Under the pieces are notes generated by a model that did not search any database, had not been told where the DNA came from, and saw only the letters and a program-made list of their open reading frames with translations. Of a stretch of 64,000 bases of DNA, positions 1-8,992 are shown one piece after another. Position numbers and translations under genes: made by a program. The stretch is taken from positions 2,666,001-2,730,000 of the forward strand of contig CAVZIK010000006.1 in the NCBI GenBank assembly GCA_963775295.1, written 5' to 3'. Position 1 is the first letter of the stretch, and every line of letters begins with the position of its first letter. This stretch comes from JAMDEO01 sp963775295 (lineage in GTDB: Bacteria > Actinomycetota > Thermoleophilia > RBG-16-64-13).

Positions 1-233
1 AGACGGGTCCCGTGGTGCTTTCTTGCTGCGAGCACCTCGGTAACTACTACGGCATCCCCATCAACGGCAACGGGCCCGGAATTCCTCACGCGTTCACCTG
101 GTTCGCGGGCGGGGAGTTGGCCAGCCTCAAGCGAGTGCGCGAGATCGTGGAGAAGACAGAAGGGCAGATCTTCTGCGGTCATGACGACGAACAGTGGGAA
201 ACCTTGAAGCACGGAACCGAGTACTACGAGTGA
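1..233 (+). CDS. MBL-fold metallo-hydrolase, C-terminal fragment
   Basis: Only the last 77 or so residues are present because the gene begins before the window. The C-terminus contains a Cys-Gly-His-Asp-Asp segment followed by Glu-Gln-Trp and a terminal YYE, which resembles the last metal-binding His region of metallo-beta-lactamase-fold hydrolases of the N-acyl-homoserine lactonase type. The stop is 13 bases before the start of the TPP enzyme gene on the same strand, so the two are probably co-transcribed and may act in one catabolic pathway. The substrate cannot be told from this fragment. Confidence 0.6.
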   Translation, partial: TGPVVLSCCEHLGNYYGIPINGNGPGIPHAFTWFAGGELASLKRVREIVEKTEGQIFCGHDDEQWETLKHGTEYYE

Positions 234-246
234 GAAGGGCCGAAGC

Positions 247-1914
247 GTGGCTATGACGACCGGCAAGGACGCATTCATCGACGTACTGCGTACCGAGGGC
301 GTGGAGTACGTTTTCGGCATCCCAGGCGCCACCGAAATCCAGTTCATGGACGCTTTCGACAAGGCGCCGGACGTCCGTTACGTGCTTGGCCTGCACGAGG
401 TGGTCTGTGCCGGCATGGCGGAAGGTTACGCCAGAGCCACAGGGAGACCAGGCTTTCTCAACCTTCACACCGCCACCGGCGTGGCGGCGGCCTCTCCCCT
501 ACTCTACAACGCCCACACGGGGCGGGTCCCAATGGTCGTCACAGCCGGTCAGAACGACACCAGACTTCTGCAGCGAGATCCGCAACTCACCGGGGATATC
601 GTCGGGATAGGCAGGATTCACGGTAAGTGGAGTACTGAACTCGTCCATGCGACCGACATCCCCACAGCCCTCCGGCGAGCCTTCAAGATGGCCCTGCAGC
701 CGCCCATGGGACCGGTGCTCGTCTCCATCCCTCAGAACGTGTTGACACAGGAATTCGACTATCGCTCTGAACCGCCGACGAGGGTTTTCGGACGGACGCG
801 TCCCGAGACTGGCGCAGTCGCACGAGCGGCGGAAATCATCGAGAAGGCGCAGCGGCCGCTCCTACTCGTGGACAGCGGAGTCACGCGCTGCGACGCCCTT
901 GCCGAAGTGGTCCAACTGGCCGAACTGACGGGAGCCCGCGTGCAGCAGGTTTGGATGGCCGACGTCAATTTTCCGGTGACCCACCCACAGTACTTGGGAG
1001 ATCTCGACCTCATCTCGCCCGGAGGGAGGGACATCCTTGCGCAGGCCGACGTTCTTATCGGTGTTGGTTGCCCTCTCTTTGCCGAGGGGTTCCTTGACGC
1101 ACAGCCGTTGCTGTCTGAAGGGGCCAAGATCGTCCACATCGACGACGACCCCTGGGAACTCGGCAAGAACATGTCCACGGATTGCGCGGTACTGGGAGAC
1201 GTCAAGGCGGTTCTGGCGGAACTGAACGCGATCCTGGAGGCCTCGCTTTCGTCTGAAGCTAGAAGTTTAGCGGGTCGAAGGGCACACGAACTGGCGCTCG
1301 AGAAGGCCGCGTCAGAGAATGCGCTCCGCAGCCGGGCCGCCGTGGAATGGGGCCACACGCCCATAGCCATCACCCGATTGATGGCAGAGATTGCGCGAGT
1401 CTCGCGGCCGGGGACCCTTGTTGTGGACGAGTGCTGGTCGGCGTCTTCCATCCTCAGGCAGACTCTCGACTTGTCAAGGCCATTGAGCTTCTTCCGCTCG
1501 CGGCAGGGTGGAAGCATCGGGTCGGGCCTTCCCTGCGCTCTGGGTGTCAAGTTGGCACTGCCAGGCGGGGACGTCGTCGCAGTAGTTGGCGACGGCAGCG
1601 CCGCCTGGTCCATGCAGACCCTGTGGACGGCGGCGCGCTACCAGATCCCGGTTACCTACGTAATCACCAACAACGCGACCTACCGTCAGGTCAAGCTGGT
1701 CCGCAAGGCGGTGCTGGGTGACTATCCCTTGGACGAGAGGCACGAAGGCATGGAGATAGATCGGCCGGTGATCGACTTCAGCGCTTTGGCCGGATCCATG
1801 GGCGTGCGGGCGGAGCGAGTCGCGGATTCAAACGACCTGCAGCGAGCGCTTGCCGAGGCAATTACTTCCGGGGAACCGCGGGTCGTGGAGGTGATGACGG
1901 AGGTCCCCGCCTAG
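247..1914 (+). CDS. thiamine pyrophosphate-dependent enzyme (decarboxylase / acetolactate synthase family)
   Basis: This 555-residue protein has the three-domain layout of the acetolactate synthase, benzoylformate decarboxylase and pyruvate oxidase superfamily. The N-terminal PYR domain carries the catalytic Glu at about residue 51 (GLHEVV context). A central domain follows, and the C-terminal PP domain has the TPP/Mg signature GDGSAAW ending in an Asn pair about 28 residues later. The GTG start at 247 has an AGAAGGG Shine-Dalgarno sequence 8 bases upstream; the ATG at 253 is the alternative. It lies just after an MBL-fold hydrolase and converges on a lipoprotein gene. No small regulatory subunit is adjacent, which argues against a housekeeping acetolactate synthase. 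A 2-oxo-acid decarboxylase or carboligase of unknown substrate is the safest call. Confidence 0.8.
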   Translation: MAMTTGKDAFIDVLRTEGVEYVFGIPGATEIQFMDAFDKAPDVRYVLGLHEVVCAGMAEGYARATGRPGFLNLHTATGVAAASPLLYNAHTGRVPMVVTAGQNDTRLLQRDPQLTGDIVGIGRIHGKWSTELVHATDIPTALRRAFKMALQPPMGPVLVSIPQNVLTQEFDYRSEPPTRVFGRTRPETGAVARAAEIIEKAQRPLLLVDSGVTRCDALAEVVQLAELTGARVQQVWMADVNFPVTHPQYLGDLDLISPGGRDILAQADVLIGVGCPLFAEGFLDAQPLLSEGAKIVHIDDDPWELGKNMSTDCAVLGDVKAVLAELNAILEASLSSEARSLAGRRAHELALEKAASENALRSRAAVEWGHTPIAITRLMAEIARVSRPGTLVVDECWSASSILRQTLDLSRPLSFFRSRQGGSIGSGLPCALGVKLALPGGDVVAVVGDGSAAWSMQTLWTAARYQIPVTYVITNNATYRQVKLVRKAVLGDYPLDERHEGMEIDRPVIDFSALAGSMGVRAERVADSNDLQRALAEAITSGEPRVVEVMTEVPA

Positions 1915-1935
1915 GAACCCCTTGCCCACAACTGA

Positions 1936-2766
1936 CTAATTCACCCGGATCGTCGTGGTGAGTTGAGGCAGCGCGTTGCCCGGGCTGTCGCCCGTGCTCG
2001 CCCCCGACACCCCGGAGGTGATGGTTGCGGTGAGGTCATACTCTCCCGCCGGCACCGTGAGCGTGTCGTTGACCGCCGCGGACCAAGTCTGGCCCGGCTG
2101 GATGATGATGTCTTCGACGGCCTGAGAAAAAGCCTTGCCCTCACTCCATCTATACTTCTCGGCCCCGGCCTGGCTCAGCACCACCTCAACGTGCTGACCG
2201 CTCGAGAACTTGAGCTGCAGGAGCGTGGAGCCGGGATTCTTCACATCGAAGGCCCACCAGACGGTGTCACCGCTGGAGATGGGCTCACTAACCGGGCTGA
2301 AGCGCACAGTAGCGCCAACGGCAGTGGCGCTGACAACACGAGGAATCTTCCGGACCTCGAGGACGCCGTCTTTGATCACACCTCCCAGAACCATGGAATA
2401 ATCGGACCACGTGACCTGCGCCAAGGCCGGCTGTTCGCTGGTAGAACTGAGTCCCACAAGGTCCTCGAGGTCCAAGCCCTTGAGAGCCAGCGTCGCTCCA
2501 CCAGCCTGTGGGGGATACGATTCCGAGAGGACGGAAGCCAGAAGCATCTGAGCCACGTCGCCGCTGCCAGGAGACACCAACGCTCCCCGCACGGAAATCG
2601 TGCTGCCGCGCTCCGCCAGCAAGGCCTGTTCGATGGTGATGACCCCCACATTTGCGTCCGTGGCAGTCGCACCAGGCCCCTGCCCGGAGCCGCAACCGGA
2701 GAGAGTCGCAGCTAAGGCAAGCGACAGAGTCAGCGCGATCGCCGCCCCATTGACCAGACGTCTCAT
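1936..2766 (-). CDS. lipoprotein with BsuPI-like domain
   Basis: This is a 276-residue secreted protein. It starts MRRLVNG, has a hydrophobic signal segment and a lipobox LSGC near residue 25, so it is predicted to be lipid-anchored on the outer face of the membrane. The C-terminal ~110 residues resemble the BsuPI (intracellular proteinase inhibitor) beta-sandwich, with a hydrophobic LQLKFSSGQ strand, a YRWSEGKAFSQ segment and a pGQTW turn. The middle region is not recognised. The start at 2766 avoids overlap with the flavin reductase gene upstream. The gene converges on the TPP enzyme gene with only 21 bases between stops. The molecular target is unknown. Confidence 0.65.
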   Translation of the reverse strand: MRRLVNGAAIALTLSLALAATLSGCGSGQGPGATATDANVGVITIEQALLAERGSTISVRGALVSPGSGDVAQMLLASVLSESYPPQAGGATLALKGLDLEDLVGLSSTSEQPALAQVTWSDYSMVLGGVIKDGVLEVRKIPRVVSATAVGATVRFSPVSEPISSGDTVWWAFDVKNPGSTLLQLKFSSGQHVEVVLSQAGAEKYRWSEGKAFSQAVEDIIIQPGQTWSAAVNDTLTVPAGEYDLTATITSGVSGASTGDSPGNALPQLTTTIRVN

Positions 2767-2845
2767 GTCGTGACCCCGCCAGTGATAGCGCACCAGAGCC
2801 AGCACGATACCCACCGATTGACGGCCGGTTCCGGCTGCGGCTTCG

Positions 2846-3421
2846 CTAGGAATTGCCCAGTTTCTTTCCCACCGAGAAACCACGTCCGAGACGCCTCCCG
2901 ATAGCATAATAGAAGTTGTCCTCCGGCGCCCAGCAGAAAGGTCTGACCTTCTCGATGGAAAGCTTACCCTCGTCGCCGAAGCAAGACTCTTCAGCTTTCA
3001 CGTCCATGATCTCTCCCACGAACTGCGTATGCAGCCCTAGTTCCGCCACATGCACCACCTTGCACTCCAACACCAGCGGAAACTCCGACACGTACGGAGC
3101 GTCGACCAGCGTGGATCTCACCGGAGAGAGGCCGGCAACCAAGAATTTGTCCTCGTCGCGCCCTGACGCCATGCCCAAGTAGTCCGCAGCCGCCAAATGG
3201 TCCTCTGAAGGGATATTGACAGTGAAGGCCTTGCGCTCTATTAGATTGCCATACGTGTATGTGGCCTTGCGGACCGAGATGGACACGCAGGGCGGCTTGG
3301 AGCAGCAGATGCCTCCCCAGGCAACTGTCATGGCGTTCGGTTTGCCCTGGGCGTCGTACGTGCCCACCACAAACACCGGGGTGGGATACACCAGCGTCTT
3401 CGCGCCGATAGACGTCTTCAT
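2846..3421 (-). CDS. flavin reductase family protein (FMN-binding split barrel)
   Basis: The 191-residue protein matches the flavin-reductase-like split-barrel family: an early PVFVVGTYD strand, the NAMTVAWGG segment with CCSKPPCVSISVR, and a NIPSED loop that typically contacts FMN. Such proteins reduce flavin with NAD(P)H or act as flavin-dependent oxidoreductases. A GGAGGAG Shine-Dalgarno sequence lies about 8 bases before the ATG at 3421. It is followed after 79 bases by the lipoprotein gene on the same strand, but the products give no obvious functional link. The partner enzyme and substrate cannot be inferred. Confidence 0.75.
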   Translation of the reverse strand: MKTSIGAKTLVYPTPVFVVGTYDAQGKPNAMTVAWGGICCSKPPCVSISVRKATYTYGNLIERKAFTVNIPSEDHLAAADYLGMASGRDEDKFLVAGLSPVRSTLVDAPYVSEFPLVLECKVVHVAELGLHTQFVGEIMDVKAEESCFGDEGKLSIEKVRPFCWAPEDNFYYAIGRRLGRGFSVGKKLGNS

Positions 3422-3584
3422 CCTGACAGCTCCTCCATTGATCTACTGACTAGGGTTCAAGGGGTCCAGCCTACCACTGGTCCACCGGGTACGCAGGCGT
3501 GACCGCGTAAACGGCACTTGGCACGCCGACGGGCGAGCATCACGGCGCGGAGGAGGGTTTCATACCCCAAGTCGCAGATGTCGT

Positions 3585-4049
3585 TCAGCCTCTCGCGATC
3601 ATGACCGGACAGTGCGCTTCGTGTACCACGTGCTGGCTGACGGAACCGAGCAGCGCTTCCGCCAAGCCGCCGCGGCCCCTGTTGCCGAGGATTATCATGC
3701 TGCAGGTACCGGTCGCGTGCGCTTCGGCAACAATGCCCCCTCCGGGGGTCATGGACTCGATGACCTTCGCCTTGACCTCCACTGGATGGGGACGAGCCTC
3801 CGTGCTCAAGAGCGATCTGATGTGATCCACCCCCTCGGCCGACATGCGCTCGGCGTCCGCCGTCTCCAACGAGGGCGGGATCAATCCGCCGGCCGGCGTG
3901 ACGTGACCGACGTCGTGAACCACAGTGAGAACCACCACTTCGACCGGGCGAGCAGAACTCATGAGACCCGCCAGGTCGGCGCCCAAGGCCTCGGCCGACT
4001 TGGCAGCGGGCGACCCGTCAGTGGCAATTAGGATGCGCTGCGGGATCAT
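3585..4049 (-). CDS. universal stress protein (UspA family)
   Basis: A 154-residue single Usp domain. It begins IPQRILIATDGSPAAKSA and ends with the ATP-binding signature G-x2-G-x9-G-S (GNRGRGG through LLGSVSQ), so it is probably an ATP-binding Usp. These proteins are cytoplasmic and are induced by growth arrest or stress. An AGGAGG Shine-Dalgarno sequence sits 6 bases before the ATG. It is divergent from the nitrilase gene across a 140-base spacer that must hold both promoters; I could not pick convincing boxes there. Confidence 0.85.
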   Translation of the reverse strand: MIPQRILIATDGSPAAKSAEALGADLAGLMSSARPVEVVVLTVVHDVGHVTPAGGLIPPSLETADAERMSAEGVDHIRSLLSTEARPHPVEVKAKVIESMTPGGGIVAEAHATGTCSMIILGNRGRGGLAEALLGSVSQHVVHEAHCPVMIARG

Positions 4050-4189
4050 GGAAACCTCCTATCATGGGGAGCCACGCTGCGTTAGTACCCTTTCGCCGCC
4101 CATAGGAATCGCATGACCGTAACGATTCGGCCGTGCTAGCATGAACCACATTCTAATTTGGACACCCCCAATCTCGCCAAGGAGTGATG

Positions 4190-5221
4190 ATGGGAGACAT
4201 ATACCCCACAGTCAGAGTGGCCGCCGTCCAGGCGGCCTCGGTATTCCTCGACCGTGAGGGTTCGGTTGAGAAAGCCTGCCGCCTCATCAAAGAGGCTTCA
4301 GCCGGCGGAGCTCGAGTGATCGCCTTCCCCGAGGGCTTCATTCCCACTCACCCCATCTGGTACCACCATCATCCGGCAACCGGAGCCATCGCGAATCGAT
4401 TAGCCGTCGAACTCTTCAAGAACTCCATCGAGATCCCGGGAGCAGATTTCGAAGCTCTGTGCGCGGCAGCCCGCGACGCGAACGCATACGTCGTCATGGG
4501 GGCGTGCGAAAAGCTGCCGAACACCACCGGCACCATGTACAACTCGCAGCTCTTTTTCGGCCCGGACGGAACCTACCTCGGTAAGCACCAGAAAGTGATG
4601 CCCACGGTGGGCGAGCGCTTGGTGCACACAGGGGGTTACGGCGACACTATGAGAGCCATCCCCACGGAATTCGGACCCATGAGCGGTCTCATCTGTGGCG
4701 AGAACTCAAATCCGCTCGCCGCCTTCGCCTTCATCGCCCAGGGCACTCGTATTCACGTGAGCAGTTGGCCCAACCACTTTCCCACGAGCGGAGACCCCAT
4801 GCGCATCCGGGTCGCCGTGGATTCCCAAGCATTCGCCCAGATGAGCAAAGCGTTCGTTATCTCACCGTGCGGGACCATCGACGAAGATATGATTGCCAAG
4901 CTCCAGGTCGGGCCCGAGGGAGAGGCGTTTCTTCGCAACCCCGACTGCTGTGGCGGCTCCGTGATTGTTGGCCCCAATCAGAGGATCCTTGCCGGTCCCA
5001 TGGGTGCGGAGGAAGGCATCATCTACGCCGACTGCAACATGGAACTAGCCATCGCGACCAAGTTGCGCCACGATTTCGCCGGGCACTACAATCGTCCCGA
5101 CATCTTCCAACTCCACGTCAACGAGCGCCGACCTAAGCTATACAATGTGTATGGTGATGCCGTCGATACGCCTCAGCGCCCTGAAGATGGGGCCAATCCC
5201 TCGTCGGAGGCCTGCGTCTAG
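4190..5221 (+). CDS. nitrilase / cyanide hydratase family amidohydrolase
   Basis: This 343-residue enzyme has the nitrilase Glu-Lys-Cys triad: Glu48 in FPEGF, Lys135 in the KHQKVMPT stretch and Cys169 in ICGENSN. The CGEN context with IHVSSWPNHF downstream is typical of true nitrilases, which convert a nitrile to the acid and ammonia, rather than of carbamoylases. Three in-frame starts stand in a row (GTG 4184, ATG 4187, ATG 4190). AAGGAG at 4179-4184 gives the best spacing to 4190. It is monocistronic and converges on the macro-domain gene with six bases between stops. Substrate preference is unknown. Confidence 0.85.
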   Translation: MGDIYPTVRVAAVQAASVFLDREGSVEKACRLIKEASAGGARVIAFPEGFIPTHPIWYHHHPATGAIANRLAVELFKNSIEIPGADFEALCAAARDANAYVVMGACEKLPNTTGTMYNSQLFFGPDGTYLGKHQKVMPTVGERLVHTGGYGDTMRAIPTEFGPMSGLICGENSNPLAAFAFIAQGTRIHVSSWPNHFPTSGDPMRIRVAVDSQAFAQMSKAFVISPCGTIDEDMIAKLQVGPEGEAFLRNPDCCGGSVIVGPNQRILAGPMGAEEGIIYADCNMELAIATKLRHDFAGHYNRPDIFQLHVNERRPKLYNVYGDAVDTPQRPEDGANPSSEACV

Positions 5222-5227
5222 GACCGG

Positions 5228-5770
5228 TCACCCGGGCGACACGAGGAGTTCGGTCAGAGCCTCATCGTGGAAGCGCAGCGCCGGTTCATCCCTGAGAACG
5301 AAGCGCACCCGCCTCACATTCCTCAGGAACGGGGCCGTCTCGGCGACAGCTTTCATCGCCACCCGAGCCGCGTCTGCCAAAGGGTAGCCGAATGTCCCCG
5401 TGGAGATGGCCGGGAACGCAATGGATTCGAGGCCCTTAGTCTCCGCCAGCTTCAAGGAGTTCCTATAGCAATCCGCCAGGAGTACGTCGGACGGAGTGTC
5501 CACTCCGTAGACGGGCCCCAGGCAGTGGATGACGTGTTTGTTTGGAAGCGAGAAGCCAGCGGTGATCACGGCCTCTCCGGGCTTGATGGGCGCCAGCATC
5601 CTGGCCTCGCGCTCGAGATCGGGCCCCGCCGCCGTGTGGATTGCGCCCGCGACGCCGCCGCCGGTACGAAGCTGGGCGTTGGCCGCGTTCACTACCGCGT
5701 CGAACCCGTGCTGGCGGGTGATATCACCAACCACGGTTTCGACCACAACATGTGAGAGTCTCGCCTTCAA
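5228..5770 (-). CDS. macro-domain protein (ADP-ribose / O-acetyl-ADP-ribose hydrolase family)
   Basis: The 180-residue protein is a single macro domain. It has VGDITRQ near residue 15, the DAVVNAANAQLRTGGGVAGAIH signature that binds ADP-ribose, and the AFPAISTGTFGYP loop. Family members remove ADP-ribose from proteins or deacetylate O-acetyl-ADP-ribose in the cytoplasm. Its start overlaps the stop of the membrane acyltransferase gene by four bases, so the two are translated from one message although no functional relation is evident. Confidence 0.85.
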   Translation of the reverse strand: MKARLSHVVVETVVGDITRQHGFDAVVNAANAQLRTGGGVAGAIHTAAGPDLEREARMLAPIKPGEAVITAGFSLPNKHVIHCLGPVYGVDTPSDVLLADCYRNSLKLAETKGLESIAFPAISTGTFGYPLADAARVAMKAVAETAPFLRNVRRVRFVLRDEPALRFHDEALTELLVSPG

Positions 5771-6990
5771 TGCTCGGCCCCCCCTCGGCGTGCCCGCGTC
5801 ACTCCACTATGCATCTCGGGCGCATCCTTTGTCGTCAGCACTCGTGCGCCTGCCGATCGCGGAACCGGCCGTCGCTTCATCCCGAACAGAAGACGAATCG
5901 GCTCGACGCGGCGAACGATCTCGTAGACGGCAAAGGTGCCGGTGATCGCGCCGATGAGCAAGAGAAGCCACTGGACCGGCCCTGGCACGGGGATGGTGAC
6001 CAAGTAGAAGGCAAGAACCACGATGACGGATTGATGAAGGATGTAGACCGGATACGACGCCTCCGCGAGGTAGCGCTGGGCGCGCGAGGTCTCATCCAGA
6101 TATCGCTTGCCGAAGCCCAGCATTCCCATGAGGGTGAGCCACATTCCCCCGATGCCCAGGATGACCAGCCCAGCCCGGGCGAAAGACGGGTCGGGAAGCG
6201 AGTTCCGAAAACCCGCGGAGAGAACCCAGAAAAGTGCCAGTCCAAGGCCTGCGACGAGAGAGGGGGTCCGATACCGCTCAGCCGAGTGCATGAAGCTCGA
6301 GTCACAGACGGCCACAAAGCCGAACACAAAGATGAACAGATAGTATACAAAGGGTCCGCCGGGAATCTCCGGTGCAGCCTCCGCGAGAAAGAGAACGATG
6401 ACGGGAACGAGCCACCAGACCGGACTGGACAGACGGCGGCTAAAAGCATTCGCCCATTTGACCCCCCCGCCCCTTGCGCCCCACACTACAAGCGGAATGG
6501 CGATAAGCGAGATGATCAGCAGGAACATTATGAACCAGAGTTGGCCCACCCCGAAACCGCCGAAGTAGTCGCCGCCATCGCGGATGTTCCAGCGCAGAAA
6601 GTCGCCGCTTGCCATGTACTGCCAGAACGACGACTGGTAGCCCGAGTTGAATCGTGCGCCAAACCAGGTCTGCGGGGGAATCAAGATAAAGATGCCGAAG
6701 ACCAGCGGAACGAGCAAACGCTTGACCCTCTCCCACGAGTACTGACCACCGCCGCGCCGACGTAGCGCGAAGTAGGTGGAACATCCCGCCAGAAAGAAGA
6801 GAAGGGGCATGTGCCACACGGATATGAAACTGAGAAGATCGGTGACAGCTTCGGACAACCGCGAACCCTTCGTGTAGAAGGGTTCGCCGGCGTTGAAGAC
6901 CCGCAACGTGTGAAACGGGAAAAGTAACAGGACCGCAAGGATCCGCAACCAATCGACGAAATGCACTCTGCGACCATACGATTCGGCCAT
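5767..6990 (-). CDS. acyltransferase 3 family membrane protein
   Basis: This 407-residue integral membrane protein has about ten hydrophobic segments. The N-terminal motif RVHFVDWLRILAVLLLFPFH contains the arginine and histidine characteristic of acyltransferase-3 (OafA/MdoC-like) proteins, which transfer acyl groups from the cytoplasm to surface glycans or lipids. A GGAGGAAG Shine-Dalgarno sequence precedes the ATG at 6990. It forms a two-gene unit with the macro-domain gene. The acceptor molecule is unknown; no polysaccharide genes are nearby. Confidence 0.75.
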   Translation of the reverse strand: MAESYGRRVHFVDWLRILAVLLLFPFHTLRVFNAGEPFYTKGSRLSEAVTDLLSFISVWHMPLLFFLAGCSTYFALRRRGGGQYSWERVKRLLVPLVFGIFILIPPQTWFGARFNSGYQSSFWQYMASGDFLRWNIRDGGDYFGGFGVGQLWFIMFLLIISLIAIPLVVWGARGGGVKWANAFSRRLSSPVWWLVPVIVLFLAEAAPEIPGGPFVYYLFIFVFGFVAVCDSSFMHSAERYRTPSLVAGLGLALFWVLSAGFRNSLPDPSFARAGLVILGIGGMWLTLMGMLGFGKRYLDETSRAQRYLAEASYPVYILHQSVIVVLAFYLVTIPVPGPVQWLLLLIGAITGTFAVYEIVRRVEPIRLLFGMKRRPVPRSAGARVLTTKDAPEMHSGVTRARRGGAEH

Positions 6991-7139
6991 CTGCTTCCTC
7001 CACTGGGCACATGCGTTGCTGAAGCCACTCTACGCCGTCGGGGACCGCGCCGCCCGAGCCATGAGGCCAACAGCTTCCTGGTCAGATGACCGGTGACTCA
7101 CGCGCGCTTCCTCCCGAACGCATCCCCTTGGAAACGAAC

Positions 7140-7165
7140 GGGGCGGCGCCCAAAGGCGCCGCCCC
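7140..7165 (-). terminator. strong hairpin after the aminotransferase gene
   Basis: A perfect 11-bp inverted repeat (GGGGCGGCGCC and its complement, 7140-7150 and 7155-7165) encloses a 4-base loop. Read on the minus strand it lies 48 bases after the class III aminotransferase stop and is followed by a moderately T-rich GTTCGTTTCC. It is therefore best read as an intrinsic terminator for the 8.6-12.4 kb minus-strand cluster, although the T tract is short. Confidence 0.7.
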
Positions 7166-7212
7166 GAAAAGAATCCCGCGCGTGGTCGACAGGCGGACCC
7201 CTGCGGTGGACG

Positions 7213-8598
7213 CTAGGCCACTACTTCCCTGACCATATCTTCAAACGCGCCAACGTAGCGGTCGATATCCTCGTCGGTGTGCTGGACCGATAGCGTCCAT
7301 TCCTCTTCGCGCCCCGGGGCGATAATGACGCCGCGGTTCATGTTGTAGAGCCAAGCCAGATAGCAGAGTTCGACATCCTGATACCGGATGAACGACTCGT
7401 AGTCAGTGATCTTGCCGGAGGCGAAGTTGAAACAGCCCTTGGACGAGATGCCCACGGTGTAGCCGGGGAAATCATACTTGGCGGCGATGGCATCCATCTC
7501 TCTGATGAGCCGGTCGTTCAAGTAGTTGAGATGCTTGTAGGCATCGGGAGTCATGACCTGTTCCAGGCTCGCGCGCGCCGCCGCCATGGATAGGGGGTTC
7601 CCGCTGTAGGTGCCTACCTGGTAGACCTTCCCAGTCTCCACGACCTCCATGACCTCCTCGGTGGCACCAATCGCCCCCGAGGGAAGGCCGCCGGCCAAGG
7701 CTTTGGCCAGGGTGACCATGTCGGGAACGACACCGAAGCGCTCAGTCGCCCCGCCGGGCGCGGTGCAGATGCCGGTCTTTACCTCGTCGAAGATGAGGAC
7801 TATCCCGTGCTTCTTGGTAATCTCGCGGACCGCGTGCAGGTAACCGGGTTCGGGCAGGACCACGCCCAAGTTCATCATGGCGGCTTCCATGATGAGACAG
7901 GCCGGCTTGCGCCCTTCTTCGATGAGCCGCACGATTCGAGCTTCCATCATGGTCGCGTCGTTAAAGGGCACCGCGGAGGTCATGTCGATCACGGCCTTGG
8001 GAATACCCGCTCCATAGGAAACCGATTTGTAGTTGTCACGAGGGCCGATGTCGCCGAAGTCGGCAACGCCCAGACTCACCATGACGTAGTCGTGATGGCC
8101 GTGGTAAGAGCCGAAGATCTTGAGAACCTGCTCGCGGCCCGTGTAGGCCCGGGCGATACGGATAGCGTCCATAGTCGCTTCCGAGCCGGAGTTCACGAAG
8201 CGCCACTTGGGCAGGCTGAAGTTCTTCGCCAGATGCTCGGCAACTATTATGGAGTCCTCGGTGGGCAGCGCGAACTGAGTTCCCAACTCGCAGCGCTTCT
8301 TGATGGCCTCGACGATCGCCGGGTGAGAGTGGCCTTGCACCATACAGCCGAACCCGTTATGGAAGTCACTGATCTCGTGGCCGTCGACGGAGTAGATCTT
8401 GGAACCCTTACCGTGACTGAAATAGATGGGATACGGGTCGCGCATCTGATACGTGGAGGAAACCCCGTTGACCAGAGATTTCGACGCGCGCTTGAACATC
8501 TCGTACGATTTCGGGGTCTCCTTCTCGAGACGTTGTTCCTCGCGTTCCGCCAGTTCGGCAATCCGCTGCCGATCGATGGTAACGGGTGTCGATGCCAT
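7213..8598 (-). CDS. class III aminotransferase (glutamate-1-semialdehyde aminomutase-like)
   Basis: The protein is 461 residues long from the ATG at 8598, which has an AGGAG sequence 8 bases upstream. It is a fold-type I PLP enzyme: NSGSEATMDAIRIAR binds the phosphate, SYHGHHD stacks on the ring, Asp271 in FDEVKTG and Lys299 in TLAKALAGG bind the cofactor. The sequence is closest in style to glutamate-1-semialdehyde aminomutase, but the N-terminal ~40 residues are extra and no other haem genes are near. Its company (amino-acid permease and saccharopine-dehydrogenase-like enzyme) suggests an aminotransferase acting in amino-acid catabolism. The exact substrate is not determined. Confidence 0.8.
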   Translation of the reverse strand: MASTPVTIDRQRIAELAEREEQRLEKETPKSYEMFKRASKSLVNGVSSTYQMRDPYPIYFSHGKGSKIYSVDGHEISDFHNGFGCMVQGHSHPAIVEAIKKRCELGTQFALPTEDSIIVAEHLAKNFSLPKWRFVNSGSEATMDAIRIARAYTGREQVLKIFGSYHGHHDYVMVSLGVADFGDIGPRDNYKSVSYGAGIPKAVIDMTSAVPFNDATMMEARIVRLIEEGRKPACLIMEAAMMNLGVVLPEPGYLHAVREITKKHGIVLIFDEVKTGICTAPGGATERFGVVPDMVTLAKALAGGLPSGAIGATEEVMEVVETGKVYQVGTYSGNPLSMAAARASLEQVMTPDAYKHLNYLNDRLIREMDAIAAKYDFPGYTVGISSKGCFNFASGKITDYESFIRYQDVELCYLAWLYNMNRGVIIAPGREEEWTLSVQHTDEDIDRYVGAFEDMVREVVA

Positions 8599-8730
8599 GC
8601 TCGATACTCCTTTGTGTGTGACGCAGTTGCGACCAAAACCGGCATATCCCAGGGCCGCGTGCCAGGGCACATGATACCGGCCCAACTCACATCATTGCCA
8701 CCGGACTTTTGCGCACCGCTGGCGCGAGCT

Positions 8731-8991
8731 TCACTCGGAACCCAGCAGCTTGTCCGCAGCCTCGGCTACCGCTTCTCTCAACTCCTTGTCGGAGACCGCT
8801 CGCCCCCAAACCTCCCACTCGCCCACCGATCCGCCCCGCTCGAGCAACACCGGCCGCAGTCTCACCCAGCGCGTTATGCGATGCACCTTGCCGTCGAGAT
8901 CGACGAACTGACCGACCTCCCACCCGGGCTTCTGAAAGGGCGGCTCGTGGGTTCGAAACAGCAATCGGTCCCGCTTGGACTTCAAACCCAC
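8731..8991 (-). CDS. small uncharacterised protein in amino-acid cluster
   Basis: An 86-residue protein starting with GTG two bases after the stop of the saccharopine-dehydrogenase-like gene, which suggests translational coupling. It is rich in charged residues and Trp/Val (GKVHRITRWVRLRPVLLERGG), with no membrane segment or recognised motif. An overlapping reading frame at 8687-8923 is less likely because it does not join the operon. I do not recognise the family. Confidence 0.5.
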   Translation of the reverse strand: MGLKSKRDRLLFRTHEPPFQKPGWEVGQFVDLDGKVHRITRWVRLRPVLLERGGSVGEWEVWGRAVSDKELREAVAEAADKLLGSE

Positions 8992-8992
8992 C

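Noticed and set aside
759..1613. 284-codon minus-strand frame inside the TPP enzyme gene
   Set aside because: It is antisense to a protein with intact TPP motifs and is Ser/Arg/Pro-rich, typical of a shadow frame.
5752..6765. Long plus-strand frame opposite the acyltransferase gene
   Set aside because: The minus-strand product has membrane helices and acyltransferase motifs; the plus-strand frame is highly charged with no motif or ribosome binding site.
8687..8923. Alternative minus-strand frame overlapping the small protein at 8731-8991
   Set aside because: It has no ribosome binding site and does not join the operon, while 8731-8991 starts two bases after the upstream stop.
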